Shown: in pieces, positions 22,801 to 34,329 of the stretch
How positions within the stretch are numbered: position 1 is the first letter of the stretch
How the letters are laid out: each line of letters starts with the position of its first letter
DNA from: Harmonia axyridis
Taxonomy: Eukaryota; Arthropoda; Insecta; Coleoptera; Coccinellidae
Reading direction: 5' to 3'
Length of the DNA stretch: 64,000 nucleotides
Assembly (NCBI RefSeq): GCF_914767665.1
Contig: NC_059504.1
Coordinates: 4,280,501 to 4,344,500 of the forward strand
Notes under the pieces: generated by a model
Seen by the model: only the letters and a program-made list of their open reading frames with translations
The model's database searches: none
Told to the model about the DNA's origin: nothing
Program-made: the position numbers and the translations under genes

Positions 22801-23442
22801 AAGATTTTTTGGAGAGCCATCATTTACATGAGATATTTCAAATATATTCATCATTTGGGATAAACTTTCTTCAATTTCATTTGTTTCTTGGTCATTATCA
22901 TTCTTAATTTCTTTTTCTCTTGATGAAAAATCATCATTAGAAACTTCTAACAGATCTATGTTACTAACATTACTATTATCATTTTCCATTTCTAATGTTA
23001 CCTCTTGACTAACATAATCAACTGTTACAACATTATCAACTGAGTCAAATTCAATAAGTTCTTCCATAACTTCTTGTTCCTGTACTTCTAAATGTTCTAG
23101 TTGTTCTGTAATTTCACATGTAGTTCTTTCATTCTCAAGAGTTTGAGAATCAAATGAAGTTTCACATTCAGCTGAACTATATTCGTTATTTTCTATTGAA
23201 GTGTTTCCTACACTATCCGGCAGTTCCTCACTTTTGGAGTCTATTATGTCCTCAACTATTTCAATATTATCATTTGATATGATCTTTGAAGATTTCTTTG
23301 GTTGTCTAGGTTTCCTAGTTGCAACTTTTCTTACTGGTCCTTTCTTTTTTGAAGGTCTCTTTGCAATATTCTTAGTTTTTGTTGCAGCTTTCACATCATC
23401 TGTTGTAATTTTTTGTTGCGTTTTCTTTTTTCGTGGTGCCAT
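13838..23442 (-). CDS. SETD2: Histone H3-K36 methyltransferase SETD2/Set2 (12 coding exons)
   Basis: Trimethylates H3K36 on genes being transcribed and rides on phosphorylated RNA polymerase II. Coding exons by splice sites and phase: 23442-21953, 20997-20869, 20647-20502, 20041-19888, 19436-19127, 19011-18761, 18704-18082, 17311-16896, 15784-15265, 15174-14795, 14739-14416 and 14005-13838. They sum to 4911 nt, 1636 aa, all in frame. The N-terminal 460 residues are charged and low-complexity. Next come the AWS domain (about 465-515, cysteine-rich), SET (about 515-640, with NHSCEPNAE from 596), post-SET (CYCEAPSCRGWLG), an acidic run, one WW domain (about 1312-1341, PPRWKCAKDKYGRPYYYH) and the C-terminal SRI domain (about 1520-1620) that binds the Pol II CTD. 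Proline-rich segments surround the WW. Intron 8 carries a transposon and intron 7 a MITE. The upstream limit could include a further noncoding exon. Confidence 0.95.
15831..16768 (-). mobile_element. DD41D-type Tc1/mariner element, internally deleted, copy 1
   Basis: A 938-bp element in SETD2 intron 8, flanked by TA. Its ends AAGGGTGTTTTTTTT and (complement) GGTGTTTTTTTTCGAGG form short terminal repeats. Reading the minus strand, the transposase N-terminus (LTPEQRLQIVQF, RNTYRALRPFYF) is followed at once by a TAG, then by the catalytic region (FSDEAHFWLNG), so the segment between is missing. An open frame at 16333-15935 holds WFQQDGATCHTA and PPRSCDLTPLDYFLWG. The spacing between the second and third aspartates, counted as for mariner, is 41 residues. 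It cannot be autonomous. Confidence 0.85.
17469..17937. repeat. MITE with terminal inverted repeats and TAA duplication, SETD2 intron 7
   Basis: About 469 bp bounded by GGGTATGGTCCGTATATCAC on the left and its near-exact complement on the right, with TAA directly outside both ends (17466-17468 and 17938-17940). A 3-bp TAA duplication with GG-starting ends suits PIF/Harbinger-type MITEs (inference). There is no transposase. Confidence 0.75.
21555..21676. repeat. Short palindromic element, family P1, SETD2 intron 1
   Basis: Inverted arms beginning TATAATACTCGTACAGAAGGC on the left enclose a centre CCAAAACTCGCCACTTCGTG. The same centre occurs in the opposite orientation in the element at 37041-37159, so this is a dispersed family. 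Confidence 0.6.
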
Positions 23443-24310
23443 AATAACTACATCAATAAAATTATTGAATTTTTTAATTGGTGATGTATCACAAAAAAGG
23501 AATGAAATTCATTAGAAAATTTTTAATGAATTATCCTACACCTACATAGACCATAAAATGATAATAAATATAGATCATAATATAATCATCACTAGGAAAA
23601 TAACCTCGACGATAAACTTTGGAGTATAGAACTACTAAAAAAAATTGGATAATGTACCTACGACTAAGATGTCTAAAAACATCTTACCTACGACTCAGAG
23701 TTTATTACTCTATGACCTACGATTAAATATTCATATTCTTTTCAATTAATTTATGTTTCTACATATATATGTGTTTAATATTAATAATATTATTAATCAA
23801 ATACCCAGCAAGTAACAACCACAGAACACGAAATCAACCAGTCAATTATGTGCCACCACTGCCACCATCGATTACTTTCTCGTTCTCTGTGGTCTAGGTG
23901 TTGAGCTTCTCTGTGTCTCCAGCATCGATTCATTCCTGTTTCATTTGCGTAGTAGAAACGTCAAGGGTGGAATGCTATTATCTTATATATGTGTATCTTG
24001 TAATTTATTGCACTAAATTTCAATCAAGGCAAAATTTGAACACAATAGTAATAAAGGCAAAGTCGGCCTACAATATTATTATTATTATTTAAAGAAATAG
24101 ATAGAAAACTAAATTGGATTGGTGTGACGGAAAAACCAATATGGAGGCAGTCACGCTTACCTGAATAATTTTTCTTAAATATGATTTTATTCATTATTAA
24201 TATTAATTACTAGGTAGTTAAGAGTCGTGACATGATAAAATTGGATTCTCAAGTTGCAGATATTATAATTCTCGTGTAATAAGTAAATTGGATCTTGTTG
24301 CAATATCAAC
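23443..24310. promoter_or_regulatory. Divergent promoter region of SETD2 and PNUTS
   Basis: 868 bp between the SETD2 ATG (minus) and the single-codon first coding exon of PNUTS (plus). Both promoters and 5' UTRs must lie here. No TATA box or other core motif stood out; a trinucleotide ATT run lies near 24076-24090. A short frame at 23898-24092 has no recognisable product. Confidence 0.6.
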
Positions 24311-27300
24311 ATGGTAAGATTTCTATAGATTTGTATATTAAATAAATTTCAAAGAGCCACGTGTTTTTATGTATTGAGCTGTACAATATATATCAATTGT
24401 GACCAAAATTGAAAATATTCTAAGAATTTAAAATGAAATAATTTCACTCTATAACCAACGCCCTCTAATTACATGGACGTTCCGCCATCTTGTGATGAAA
24501 TCTAATTGCATTATTATTTCTTTTTTCAGCCAAGAATAGATCCTTTCTTGTTATTAAAATGTCTATCGGTTTTATTATCTCCAGAAGGTGGTATAAATTC
24601 GAGAGAAGAAGTTCCGCGCCTTGTTAAGTAAGTTAATTTATATTTGGAAGTATCTAATTTCGACAATTAATATTCGTCCATTTTTATTTTTACAGCTTAA
24701 TGACAAAGTTTTCTAAAAAGCTTGTGAGTAAGTGTGTTTACTTACTTATTTTGAAAAGTACTGATGTTACATTGGTAGACATGTTCATGACATCAGGAGG
24801 TTGGCTCTTAATCCATACTTGGCTACAAGAAGCAATGGCCAATTCAAATTGGAATTTAGTCCAAGAGGTTCTTGAATTACTGTTAATCACACCTGTAGAT
24901 TCAACTAGATTGAGATTGAACAATATCCCCAAATTAGTGAAGACCCTGTCCAAAAAGGAAGACCTTGGAGGTAAGCTTTTATATTCAACATAATCATTAA
25001 CATAATACAGTTCTACATTTCTCATGTCTATTTGATGAGCTGTTTTATCAAGAATGTTTCAGTTGCTTCTCTTTTCAAGCCTAATACTAATCTAGAAATT
25101 TGATGTTATCTACTAATGTTATTGTATTTTCTTCAGATGTTAAAGAAATGGCTACATCCTTAGTTAATAATTGGTTAGCTATTGTGAAAAACTCAACTCC
25201 TATTATTCAAGAAGAAAAGTCATCTGGAAAGTCACCTGATATTTCCGAAGTCACCGATGAAATTACAGAAATTAAAGAAGAAGAAGAGCAAGATCATGCG
25301 AAGGATTCTCCTGTAGAGCCTCCAGCAGAATCTCCCGTTGTAACAAATGAAATAGAAACTATAGAACTTCCGGAGCCACCGGCGGTGGAGGAAGAACCAG
25401 TTAAAATGGAAGTAGAGGATGAAAATACAATAAGCACCAGTATGTTTTATAAAATAACTGTCAGAGATGGAAAGCAAGTTCTTACTAAATTAACCAATTC
25501 CGAGGAAGTAGATGATAAACCGATTATAGAAGAACCTGAGATTTCCGAAGAAACCAATGAAAAGGAAAAAGATCCAGTAAAAGCTGAGGAGGACAAACTT
25601 GATAAAAATGAATCTAAATCGAAGTCTAGCAGTAGTAGCAAGTCTTCTAATAGTAGCAGTAAGAAAAGTTCTTCCTCTAGCAAATCGAGTAGCAGCAGCA
25701 AAGACAAGGACAAAAAGCACAGCTCTAAACATTCCTCCAAAAGTGGGAGTTCCAGTCGGGATAAAGATAGAAGTAGAAAAGATAGAGAGAAAGAAAATGA
25801 TAAGGATAAGCATAGAAGTAATGGATCTTCAAAACATAGTTCAAGTAGTAGTGGTAAAAGTAGCAGCAGTAAAAGTAAAGACAAAAAAGATACAAAAGAA
25901 TCTAAAGAGAAACAAGCGGAAAAAGATAAAGATACTCTGGAGAAACTGAAACCGGTTACTTTAGATAAAATTGGTAGGATACCAAGAAAAACCTCTTCAG
26001 ATGAGAAAGACAAAGAGGTCAAAAAGAAACCGTCTATATCTATTGAACCCAAGAAAAAGGGTGAAAATAGACCAAAGACAGTTAAAATTTTCAATTCGAA
26101 GATGCGTTCTACTGGACTGGAAGAGGAAGTGAAGCCAGCACCGCCCAGAAGCGCAGTCAAGAAAATTCCACCAGTAATACCACCATCTCTTCCGATGAAA
26201 AGGCTTTCGCCCCCTAAAGATCACTTCCCAGTACCACCGGAGAAAAAGATAAAATTGGAGCTTCCGGAAAGGATTGGATCCATAAAATTAATCCCACCTA
26301 AACCAAAACGTAAGTTTATTTCGAGCATTACTGATATGTGGTTTTTATTTTTCAGGTGCCAATACTTCAGCCAAGTCCGGTGGAAAATGTTAAGCCGAGC
26401 GAAAGCTTGCCCAGTGTTTTCTTCCCTGACCGGTTCTGGTGTTTGTCAATGCTTATAAGGAACATATTTTTAATATCCATAGTTTCTGTTACAGCCAGTC
26501 CAGGAAACAAGTTGATACAAATATTTTTTAGTTCTGTAAAGCTCTGCCAGTTTTGAATTTTCAAAAGTAGATATATTTATAAATTCAACTCAACTATTAA
26601 CTTCTCCTTATCTCTAAATATTTAATATTCTCTTATATTGAAATTTTTTATGCGATTCAAAATTCTTCATTAATATTCAATCGAGTGGATGGACAGTGCT
26701 ATTATTATTATGGACATGTTATCTGCTGTGAACACTATCTTACCTAAAAAACATGTTTTTCAAAATTGTTTTCTTAGGTAGATTGATTTGGCAACTATTT
26801 GGTAAGTTAGAAGTTGATTTTAAAATTTTCTTTTGTTGTATTTATTCCTGAATACAATAAAAACGCATCACAATATCGACTTATATAAATAGGTCCTTTC
26901 CTTCCTGTGATGTGGTAACAGAAAAATCCAGAAAAGGTGCCAGGAGAATCGCTTTAAATTGGCAAGAGTGCAATGGGGACAACTGGGTCTGAAGCTCATC
27001 TTTAACCATGTTGCCTGCAACCTTTGTTGGTTATCCCTGTAATATAAATATATATATATAAAGGCGAATCAAATTTGCCACACCAGTTTCTTAACGGAGT
27101 TTATGCCATGAATGTGAATGCTTCAAAGCCAAAAAGCAATTTAATTAACCTATTTGTTCATTTCTGAGAAAATATTGGTGATGAGTAATATTTAAGTTTT
27201 ACTCCAAATGATCCCAACAATCAGTTTGTTCAGTCGTTAAAAATGAATTTTCCATACTGAGATTAGAAAAAGATAAAAACAGAGCAAAACATAATAACTC

Positions 27301-30300
27301 CTACAAAATCTAAATATAGTTGGAAAGATAGGTGATGGAAAACTGGAAGTTTTTTATTTTCTTACAATCCCTATTTTTTTTTGGATACATAGTATCTCAT
27401 CATATCCTAGTATCTTATCATATCACCCTAATGGCACCAGAAAATTTTAAAACAATGCTTAGACATGAATGCCTATTGGGGTCTTCTAGGATTTTCATAT
27501 CCTATTAATTCTTGTTAATTCAGAGAAATATCTATCAAAACATTTCTCGTCGTTAGTTCATGTTATTCCCGTTCATTTGTGGAAAAATTGGCGTTTTAGT
27601 CAAGATATCTTTTACATCATTGAACGGTCATGCGCACATCCCTATATTGAGAATTTTATCTCTTGCTGTATTTTTCGTATGGAAGGTATAGAAAAACGAA
27701 CTTCCTCTCGTCTATATCTATTTTCACCTAATGTTTAATGTTCTGCGTTGGTTTCATATCGAATTTCATCTTTCTTTCGCGCAAGTATAGATGGAATAAT
27801 GAAGAATTTCCATTCCCCAATTACCGCCAGTTACGCAATGTCTGCGTCAGCAATTCGAGCCTTTCAATGAGAATCTTGCACAAGCATTTCTTATTCCTCG
27901 AAGTTTTTCTCCAATAATTCCAATATTTCATCACCATCATACTATTCAAAAAGTTTTTGTTGTAATTATTCCGTTTCGCGTGTTCGTCTGCATTATACTT
28001 AATTTTGAATTTATTCCTTGAACTTGATTAACAATGCCAGCTGCAACATGTATAAGAATATATTTTCCGGTGGGGATTTTCAACTAAATTTTAATTGTTT
28101 TATTGGGTTAATATCCCAGATATCTTATAATTTATTTGAAATACGGTATTTTTTGTCTTCATTATTATGTTGATTTCATTGTATTGAAAGAAATGAGTAC
28201 GACTCTGTATTTTTAAACCCATGAGTCCTACTCTGCATTATTTCATTCAATCGAATTCTCAATTCGATATGTGGGGCTCATTTTCTTTAAGTGATTTTAA
28301 AATTCCATCATTGAAAGAATGAAGAATTTATTCACTAGAGCTTATTCGCGACAAACACGTATTACACTATAAAGGCTCAAATTACACAGCTTAACCTACA
28401 TGTGAAAACCGCAAATAGTTTAGGGTTGCGTGTACATACAGACGGACAAAAAATATCGTGTTTTTTTTGTTATTCTTTTTTATTTTTTAATGTTTATTCC
28501 ATTTAGTTAGTTTTTCAAACGTATCAAAAATTAATATTTACAAAATTTTTAATTTGATGATTCTCTCTAAATAAAAGATTAATACGAAATTTATAGTTTT
28601 TTTTTATAAATTGATTTTCTTTTATGGAGATTATTGGAAATAGACAATTGCTAAAAGTGCTTGAAGATTATTTCTTTCACTTTCATCCGATTCAATTAAG
28701 GAAACAAAAGTTAGAATGTTGCTCTAAACTGAGCTTATTCTTTTAAGAAAACCACAACAAAATCCGTTCAGGGGTTTTGGGGATCAATTGCAAAAAACGT
28801 TTGAAAATGACGATGACTTTCACTTTCATCCGATTCAATGAAACAAAAGTCCAATTGCCGATCCAAGCAGAAGATTATTCTAATTTTGAAACCCCAAGAA
28901 AATTTGTTTAGCGGTTTCGGTGATTGTCGAGTACATACAGACAATTGCAAAAACTGTTTGACGATGACTTCTTTCATCCGATTTGATAAAACAAAAGTTA
29001 AAATGTAGCTCTGAGTTGAGCTCATTCTAATTCTGAATCCGTTTAGTTGTTTTGGAGATAATCATATCCACACAGACAGACAACAACAAAATATTTGACA
29101 ATTACTATTACTTTTTACACTTTCATACGATTTAATGAAGCATAAGTCTAATTGCCGCTCCAAGCTGAGCTTATTCTACTGCAAGAAAATTTGTTTAGTA
29201 GTTTCGGAGATAATCGCGTACATACAGACAGACAATCTCGAAAAGGTTGTTTCTTTGTGTTCTGCCTCGTGCTATATTGTTTTATTCTATGTTTAGATAA
29301 TAAAAATATTTATTTTTTTCTCAGAATGAACTGTTTTGAATATCAGTAAGATTGTGGGAATTAATATGAATAATCATTTATTTTTGTTTTAGGCTTAATG
29401 CAATGGAATTTTCCGTTTTTCATTCGATTTATTGGAGAAATTGAGGGGTTGATCCGATGCTTCAAGTTGGTAATACAGAAAATAATGTTTTTTCATATTA
29501 ATTCATTTTGCTGATCGCAGCAGAAATGAAACGACGCGATAGTTTTTTGTATGAACTATTTTTAAACATATTCAACTTTTTTTTTGCGCTCTTGATTCAA
29601 ATTGCATATATTATACATTAAAAACTAAAGCCTAACTAGTAAATATGTCCACAACATCGGAATACATATATGTTTGCACCTGAAATGGTACAGAGCCGTA
29701 CTCAGGGTTTCAAATTGAATGTTTTATAAATATTTGTATTCCTTACTTGATTTGCTTTAATTAATGAAATTTATAAAACCAATATATGATATAAAGAAAT
29801 ATAACTTGGTTTTAGAATAATAGTTCTTCATCTATGAATTTTATTCCAGTTTTGTAAACATCGAAATTTTATAAGTTCATTATAAAATATTTTATTAATT
29901 TTATTTTGAGATTTATCAACTTGTTGAAAGATGAATGTGTATATATTCAAATATACATATATATGTATAAAAACAATATCTTACTTCTGCTATTCAAATA
30001 TAGTGGAAGTGAAGAAGTAAAATATTGTTTTTATTCAAAATTTCAAAATGAACTTGGCTCAAGTAAAGTTTAAAACAGTCAAATAATTATATACATAGAT
30101 AATACGTCGATATAAATCGAGTGTTCATGAAATATTCGTGGCTTAAACACTTGGTAATCCGATTTTCTTCAACATTTCGATTAATATGTTGTATAAAGAA
30201 AAACATTTTTAGTAAAAATGAATGTTGAAGGGATGTTAATATATCCCACATCTTTTCATTGAAGGAAATTTGTTAACAATCTAGACTGACGGCAGAGTAC

Positions 30301-32920
30301 ATACCTGTACATTCAATATATAAGTTTATCAATTCGAAACTTATTGAATCAAATCAATTTTATTCGAATGCTTTAGATAAACTAATAATTATATCACATG
30401 AATTTAGTGCTGAAACATTGCAATTTCTCCAATATATCGATTTTTTACTTAAAATGAAATTTGAAAATGATTCAAATTGAGTTAGAAATCTGTTTATATT
30501 TTACTTCTATATTCTTAATAATAATACAATAATAAATTGCCTCTATTAAAGAAAAGAAGAACACAATGAGTCATAATTTGCTGATTGCATAGTCCTCAAC
30601 AGAATGAAATATTAATTTTTTTTCAAGACCGTGATTTATTTCTTTCTATTTATGGATGGATATTCATATAAACTGAGTTTCCATGAACTATCCACATAAA
30701 ACAGTCGTATTTTCCGCGCTTAATAAACCCTAAGTTATTTTTTTCAGAATTTCAAATAATCTGTTGTCTATATCTAAATAAAAACATTCAAACAAACAAA
30801 ATATTTGCTCAACTATTGTATATAGGTACCTAGATATATTTCCAATGAAAGAAATTTATTAATAAATTAACATGACGACTGAATACAGAACTATGATAAA
30901 TTGAATGATGAAATTCATAATGAGAAGTTTTTGAAATCTGTTGAAATTATTGAATATATATTCTACTTCATACAATAGATAATAGCCGCTAAATATTGAC
31001 TTATGTGTATTTTACTTCGCGTTCAATGCGATATCGCAATACATTTTCGCCAACAAAATTTATCAACTCCATAAAAAAGTCGATTTCAACTTCTATACAT
31101 CTTTAAGGTTGATGTACCCATTCAACAGTTTTGAAATTAAAAAACGCCCCAAAAATAATCTACTTTTGAAATATACTGGCTTTGTAATTTATTCCTTAGA
31201 GAGATTTTTTGTATTTTATATTCTTCACTTATATAAGCATTGACAATCGCTTTTTTGTATATTTTATATTTATCAATCATACATTTTTTACATATCTTCT
31301 TTGAGGACCAAAAAAATAATATTTTTTTTTTTCATTTCAGCCGCATTCCTCCAAGAAAGTGATATATTTATGGATGCATTAACAGCAGCTACATCAAAAA
31401 AAGAACCAAAAAAGAAGAAACGGCGACTCAGTCAGTCTAAAGAACCAGAAGAGACTACCCCTTCAATTGTTCAACAACCAGCTTCATCACCATTAGCAAT
31501 CAAACATTTTACTCCTGCCAATTTCTATCAGGAAACATTGCAAGATACTAATGAAAATGAAGAAACAAAGGATGATAAGGAGACTAAGACTGATGAACCA
31601 ATGGAAGATATTACTGAGGGAGAAAACGCAAAAGAAAAAATTAGCGAAGAGAAAAATGATAAAACGGAAGATGTGGAAATGAGTGAAGTGAATAATGAAC
31701 CCTCAACAAGGACAAATAGTGATGGTTTAAAGGGTGCATTGGTGTATTTTAAAAAGAAAGGACCAAAACGTTCTATACAGTGGAAAGACGACAAAGACTT
31801 GGTTGAAATTCGGTATTTTGAGCTGGATGAAACGGAAAGAGTAAATGTATCACGGCCTAATTTCACTGATATGGCTAAGTTAGACATGACACACGAAAGA
31901 GAAGCATTGCTGGGACGTAAATTAAATAATGAAGATCTCATGGAGCCCACAATGATCTGGAGAGTACCGTTCCTTGTTGATCAACCCGATTTACCTGTAC
32001 AGCCTGGTTCTAAAAGTTTGGAAAAAGATATACAATATGCTAGGTCAAAGAATACTTTACAAGCATTGTACTTCAATAAAAATTCTATCCCTGATGCCCC
32101 TGGAGAACCTGTCCCAGAAATTCACCCTATGGTGGATCCAGTGAGTATACCCTTAGAAGACGCAGAAAGTCAGGTTTGTGATTTGAGAAATACACCATGG
32201 CCAGAACCCAAAGGTATGGCACCAGTTGAACAAATTTCTGTTAATAAGCCAATGATGTTCCCAAATATGCCTGGACCATTTCCAAACTTTCCACAAATGG
32301 GACCACAAGGTTTTCCGGGTATGCAAGGTCCACGCTTCGGTCCTCCGAATATGATGCCCAATGGTCCTCCCAATATGATGCCAAATAACATGAATATGCT
32401 AGGAAATCCGAATATGAATATTGGACCTCCTATGGATATGATGAATCAAGGACCAATGAACCCTGGACATATGAACCCAGGACCAATGAACCCAGGACCT
32501 ATGAACCCAGGGCCAATGAATCAAGGACCAATGAATCAGGGGCCTATGAATCAAGGACCCATGAATCAAGTACCTATGAACGCTGGTCCAATGAACCCAA
32601 ATGTATTTGGTCCAAATGGACCTAATATGGATGGGTTCAACCCTATGATGAACGAAAACCAAAACTTCCCAATGCCTTTCAACCAACCAAATATGTTTGG
32701 ACCACCAAATAATAATTTCAATAACATGGAAAGAGGTGGCGGACATAGAGGTAGAGGGGCATTCCGAAGAGGGCACAATTGGGACAGAAATGTATCCAGA
32801 GGAGGAAACAGTTGGAGAGGAGGCAATGGTAACCATAGAGGAGGTCGGCTTTGTAAAAATGTGAAGAACCATGGTTTTTGCAGAAAAATTGATACTTGTC
32901 CATTTATTCATCCCAATTAG
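24311..32920 (+). CDS. PPP1R10: PNUTS (protein phosphatase 1 regulatory subunit 10)
   Basis: Nuclear targeting subunit of PP1 in the PTW/PP1 complex, which dephosphorylates Pol II and Spt5 (family knowledge). Coding exons by splice sites and phase: 24311-24313 (ATG only, followed by GTAAGA), 24530-24627, 24696-24970, 25137-26309 and 31341-32920. Total 3129 nt, 1042 aa. A TFIIS N-terminal-like helical domain occupies about residues 1-155. A Ser/Lys-rich disordered segment follows. The PP1-docking RVxF-type motif RSIQW is at about 660-664, next to VEIRYFELDETERVNV, which is strongly PNUTS-like. A GPMNP/GPMNQ repeat tract lies near 891-943, then an RGG-rich tract. A CCCH zinc finger (C-x8-C-x5-C-x3-H) spans 1021-1040. 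The join from exon 4 to 31341 skips 5.0 kb and is chosen because phase and frame fit. An acceptor-like site at 26355 gives a stop if used. Confidence 0.93.
26356..26455 (+). other. Possible alternative 3' exon of PNUTS
   Basis: TTTTTCAG at about 26348-26355 is a good splice acceptor only 46 bp after the exon 4 donor. In the phase left by exon 4 it adds about a dozen codons and stops at TAA. In the other frame the sequence reads VPILQPSPVENVKPSESLPS, which looks proline-rich and coding-like but cannot be reached in phase. It may be a short-isoform terminal exon or a decayed exon. Confidence 0.3.
28425..29240. repeat. Diverged tandem-repeat array, unit about 145-165 bp
   Basis: At least four related units share the blocks CTTTCATCCGATTCAAT, ACAAAAGT, GAGCTTATTCTA and GTACATACAGACAGACAA. 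The last block occurs near 28431, 28934, 29073 and 29220. Units are too diverged to be recent. This looks like a decayed satellite or the tail of a repeat family. Confidence 0.65.
29967..30034. repeat. 21-bp hairpin in PNUTS intron
   Basis: The arms at 29967-29987 and 30014-30034 are inverted copies with one mismatch around a 26-nt loop. The size is compatible with a microRNA-like precursor, but A+T-rich palindromes of this size arise by chance or as MITE remnants. Confidence 0.4.
32453..32610 (+). repeat. In-frame 15-bp minisatellite coding GPMNP/GPMNQ
   Basis: About ten tandem pentapeptide units (GPMNP, GPMNQ, VPMNA variants) inside PNUTS exon 5. The synonymous variation between units shows it is not a very recent expansion. 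Confidence 0.8.
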
Positions 32921-34329
32921 AAGTATATTAACTTGAAATGTAAATAAGATACAAATTGTACAGTGTCATTGTAAATTATTTTCAACCGTTGTCTGGTTGG
33001 CATATTGTGATATTAGGAGATAAGTTTGGTGTTGATCACTGCCTCCAGTAGTGACTTTATCAGTTGTTATTTCTACGAAAGAAACTTTACAAATTATTTG
33101 TATATAGCTTGTGAATATTAATAATATGATTTATACTATAAACTTGTTTTTTTATTTTAGTTTTGACTCAAAATATTGTATTAAGTGGTTCCTAATATTT
33201 TTTCTTCGAATGAATACATTGAAATAAAAATATTCAACTAGTAATATAATTACGTAAATATTTTTCCATAATCACCTACAGAGGTTTGGAGAAAAAATCA
33301 TTTGTTTTGGTCTAAAAATTCTTTATGAACAAATATTTCAAAATGCAAGCATAAATACGGTTTTCAATTGCATAATTTTTGAATCATTATTGAAAATTGA
33401 AAGAAAACTGAGGCCATAGATTAAGAATCTCTTTATGAAATAGTTTCCTAACGAGTGTGCTAACTGCTACTTTTTCTGCCTAGAAATACAGCTAGAAAAA
33501 CAAAACAATAAAAAAATCAGCATTTCTAAACATTTTAATAGAAGTTTATCTTTTCCTTTCTCGAAAAAACTGAAAAGCGACTAGCATGGAAATATAATAA
33601 GTACAAAAAAAATTAAGAAATAATTAGGCTAATGAATTTATAGTTTATAGTCATGCACTTAATACAACTCATCTATGCATACTGAAGATGCTATGCTAAA
33701 TACCAAAAATTGTATTAAACACAATAAAATGAATTAAATAAATCTAAAAATTAGTACAAAACTTTGAAATCTAATTTTTATGATGCTGAGCTAACGGTAG
33801 GTGATGCGCAGAATCGAAAATGCTGTAAAAATAAAATAGTCTAGGACGCGCAGTCTGTTTTGAGTGGTTTATAAACTGTGGTCCTATTGGTGGCAATTTT
33901 ATGGTTTTCTGGTTTCTATTCAATGAGTGTTTACTACTGCTCTATGATCTGTCAAAATATGTTCGATTGAGTAGTCGTTAGTTGAATGGAAAGTTGTGTT
34001 CTCATATTATAATATTATTGAGTGTTAACTTCTTTTAGTTTTTGTGGCGGTATACCTTTGTGACTGTTTTTAACATTTCGGAGGACACGTAAATCCGTAT
34101 TAGTATTGTCGAATTAGAGTATTTTTAAAAGACCAAATGAAAATTAACATAATGTGTGTGCGCTTTTCATCACTTAGGTGACCATGATTTTTCTCGATAT
34201 TTTAATATTATTGAGTGAAGAAATAGGTTTTTTCATTCAACTACTTCTGCTTTTTCCTTGCCACTCTTAGTGAGAATAAAAATCTGTGATATATTTAAAT
34301 AAAGGTGTTCGTATTTGAAAATTGAGAAG
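32921..34329. other. Spacer between PNUTS and GPCPD1
   Basis: 1.4 kb on the same strand for both genes. The left part is the PNUTS 3' UTR with AATAAA at 33223-33228. The right part should contain the GPCPD1 promoter and 5' UTR. No coding frame or repeat was recognised. Confidence 0.5.
33223..33228 (+). promoter_or_regulatory. Candidate poly(A) signal of PNUTS
   Basis: AATAAA about 300 bp after the PNUTS stop codon. Confidence 0.5.

Larger units (their letters stand above)
26310..31340. other. Fifth-exon-skipping 5.0-kb intron of PNUTS
   Basis: Long A+T-rich intron. It contains a possible alternative terminal exon just inside its 5' end (26356 onward, AATAAA near 26855), a short TA microsatellite near 27047-27060, a diverged tandem-repeat array (about 28425-29240) and a 21-bp hairpin (29967-30034). 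No other coding sequence was recognised. Confidence 0.6.

Noticed and set aside
22418..22831. Plus-strand hydrophobic frames opposite SETD2 exon 1 and the 18.3, 19.2 and 23.2 kb frames
   Set aside because: Complement of the acidic and lysine-rich SETD2 sequence, giving false membrane-like proteins.
25447..26160. Long minus-strand frame of Leu/Ser/Phe-rich protein
   Set aside because: Exact antisense of the Ser/Lys/Asp-rich disordered part of PNUTS; its composition is the complement of that bias.
27041..27062. TA microsatellite
   Set aside because: Too short and ordinary in A+T-rich intron to list as a separate finding.
32399..32911. Minus-strand frame rich in Trp-Ser-His repeats
   Set aside because: Antisense shadow of the GPMN repeat and RGG regions of PNUTS.
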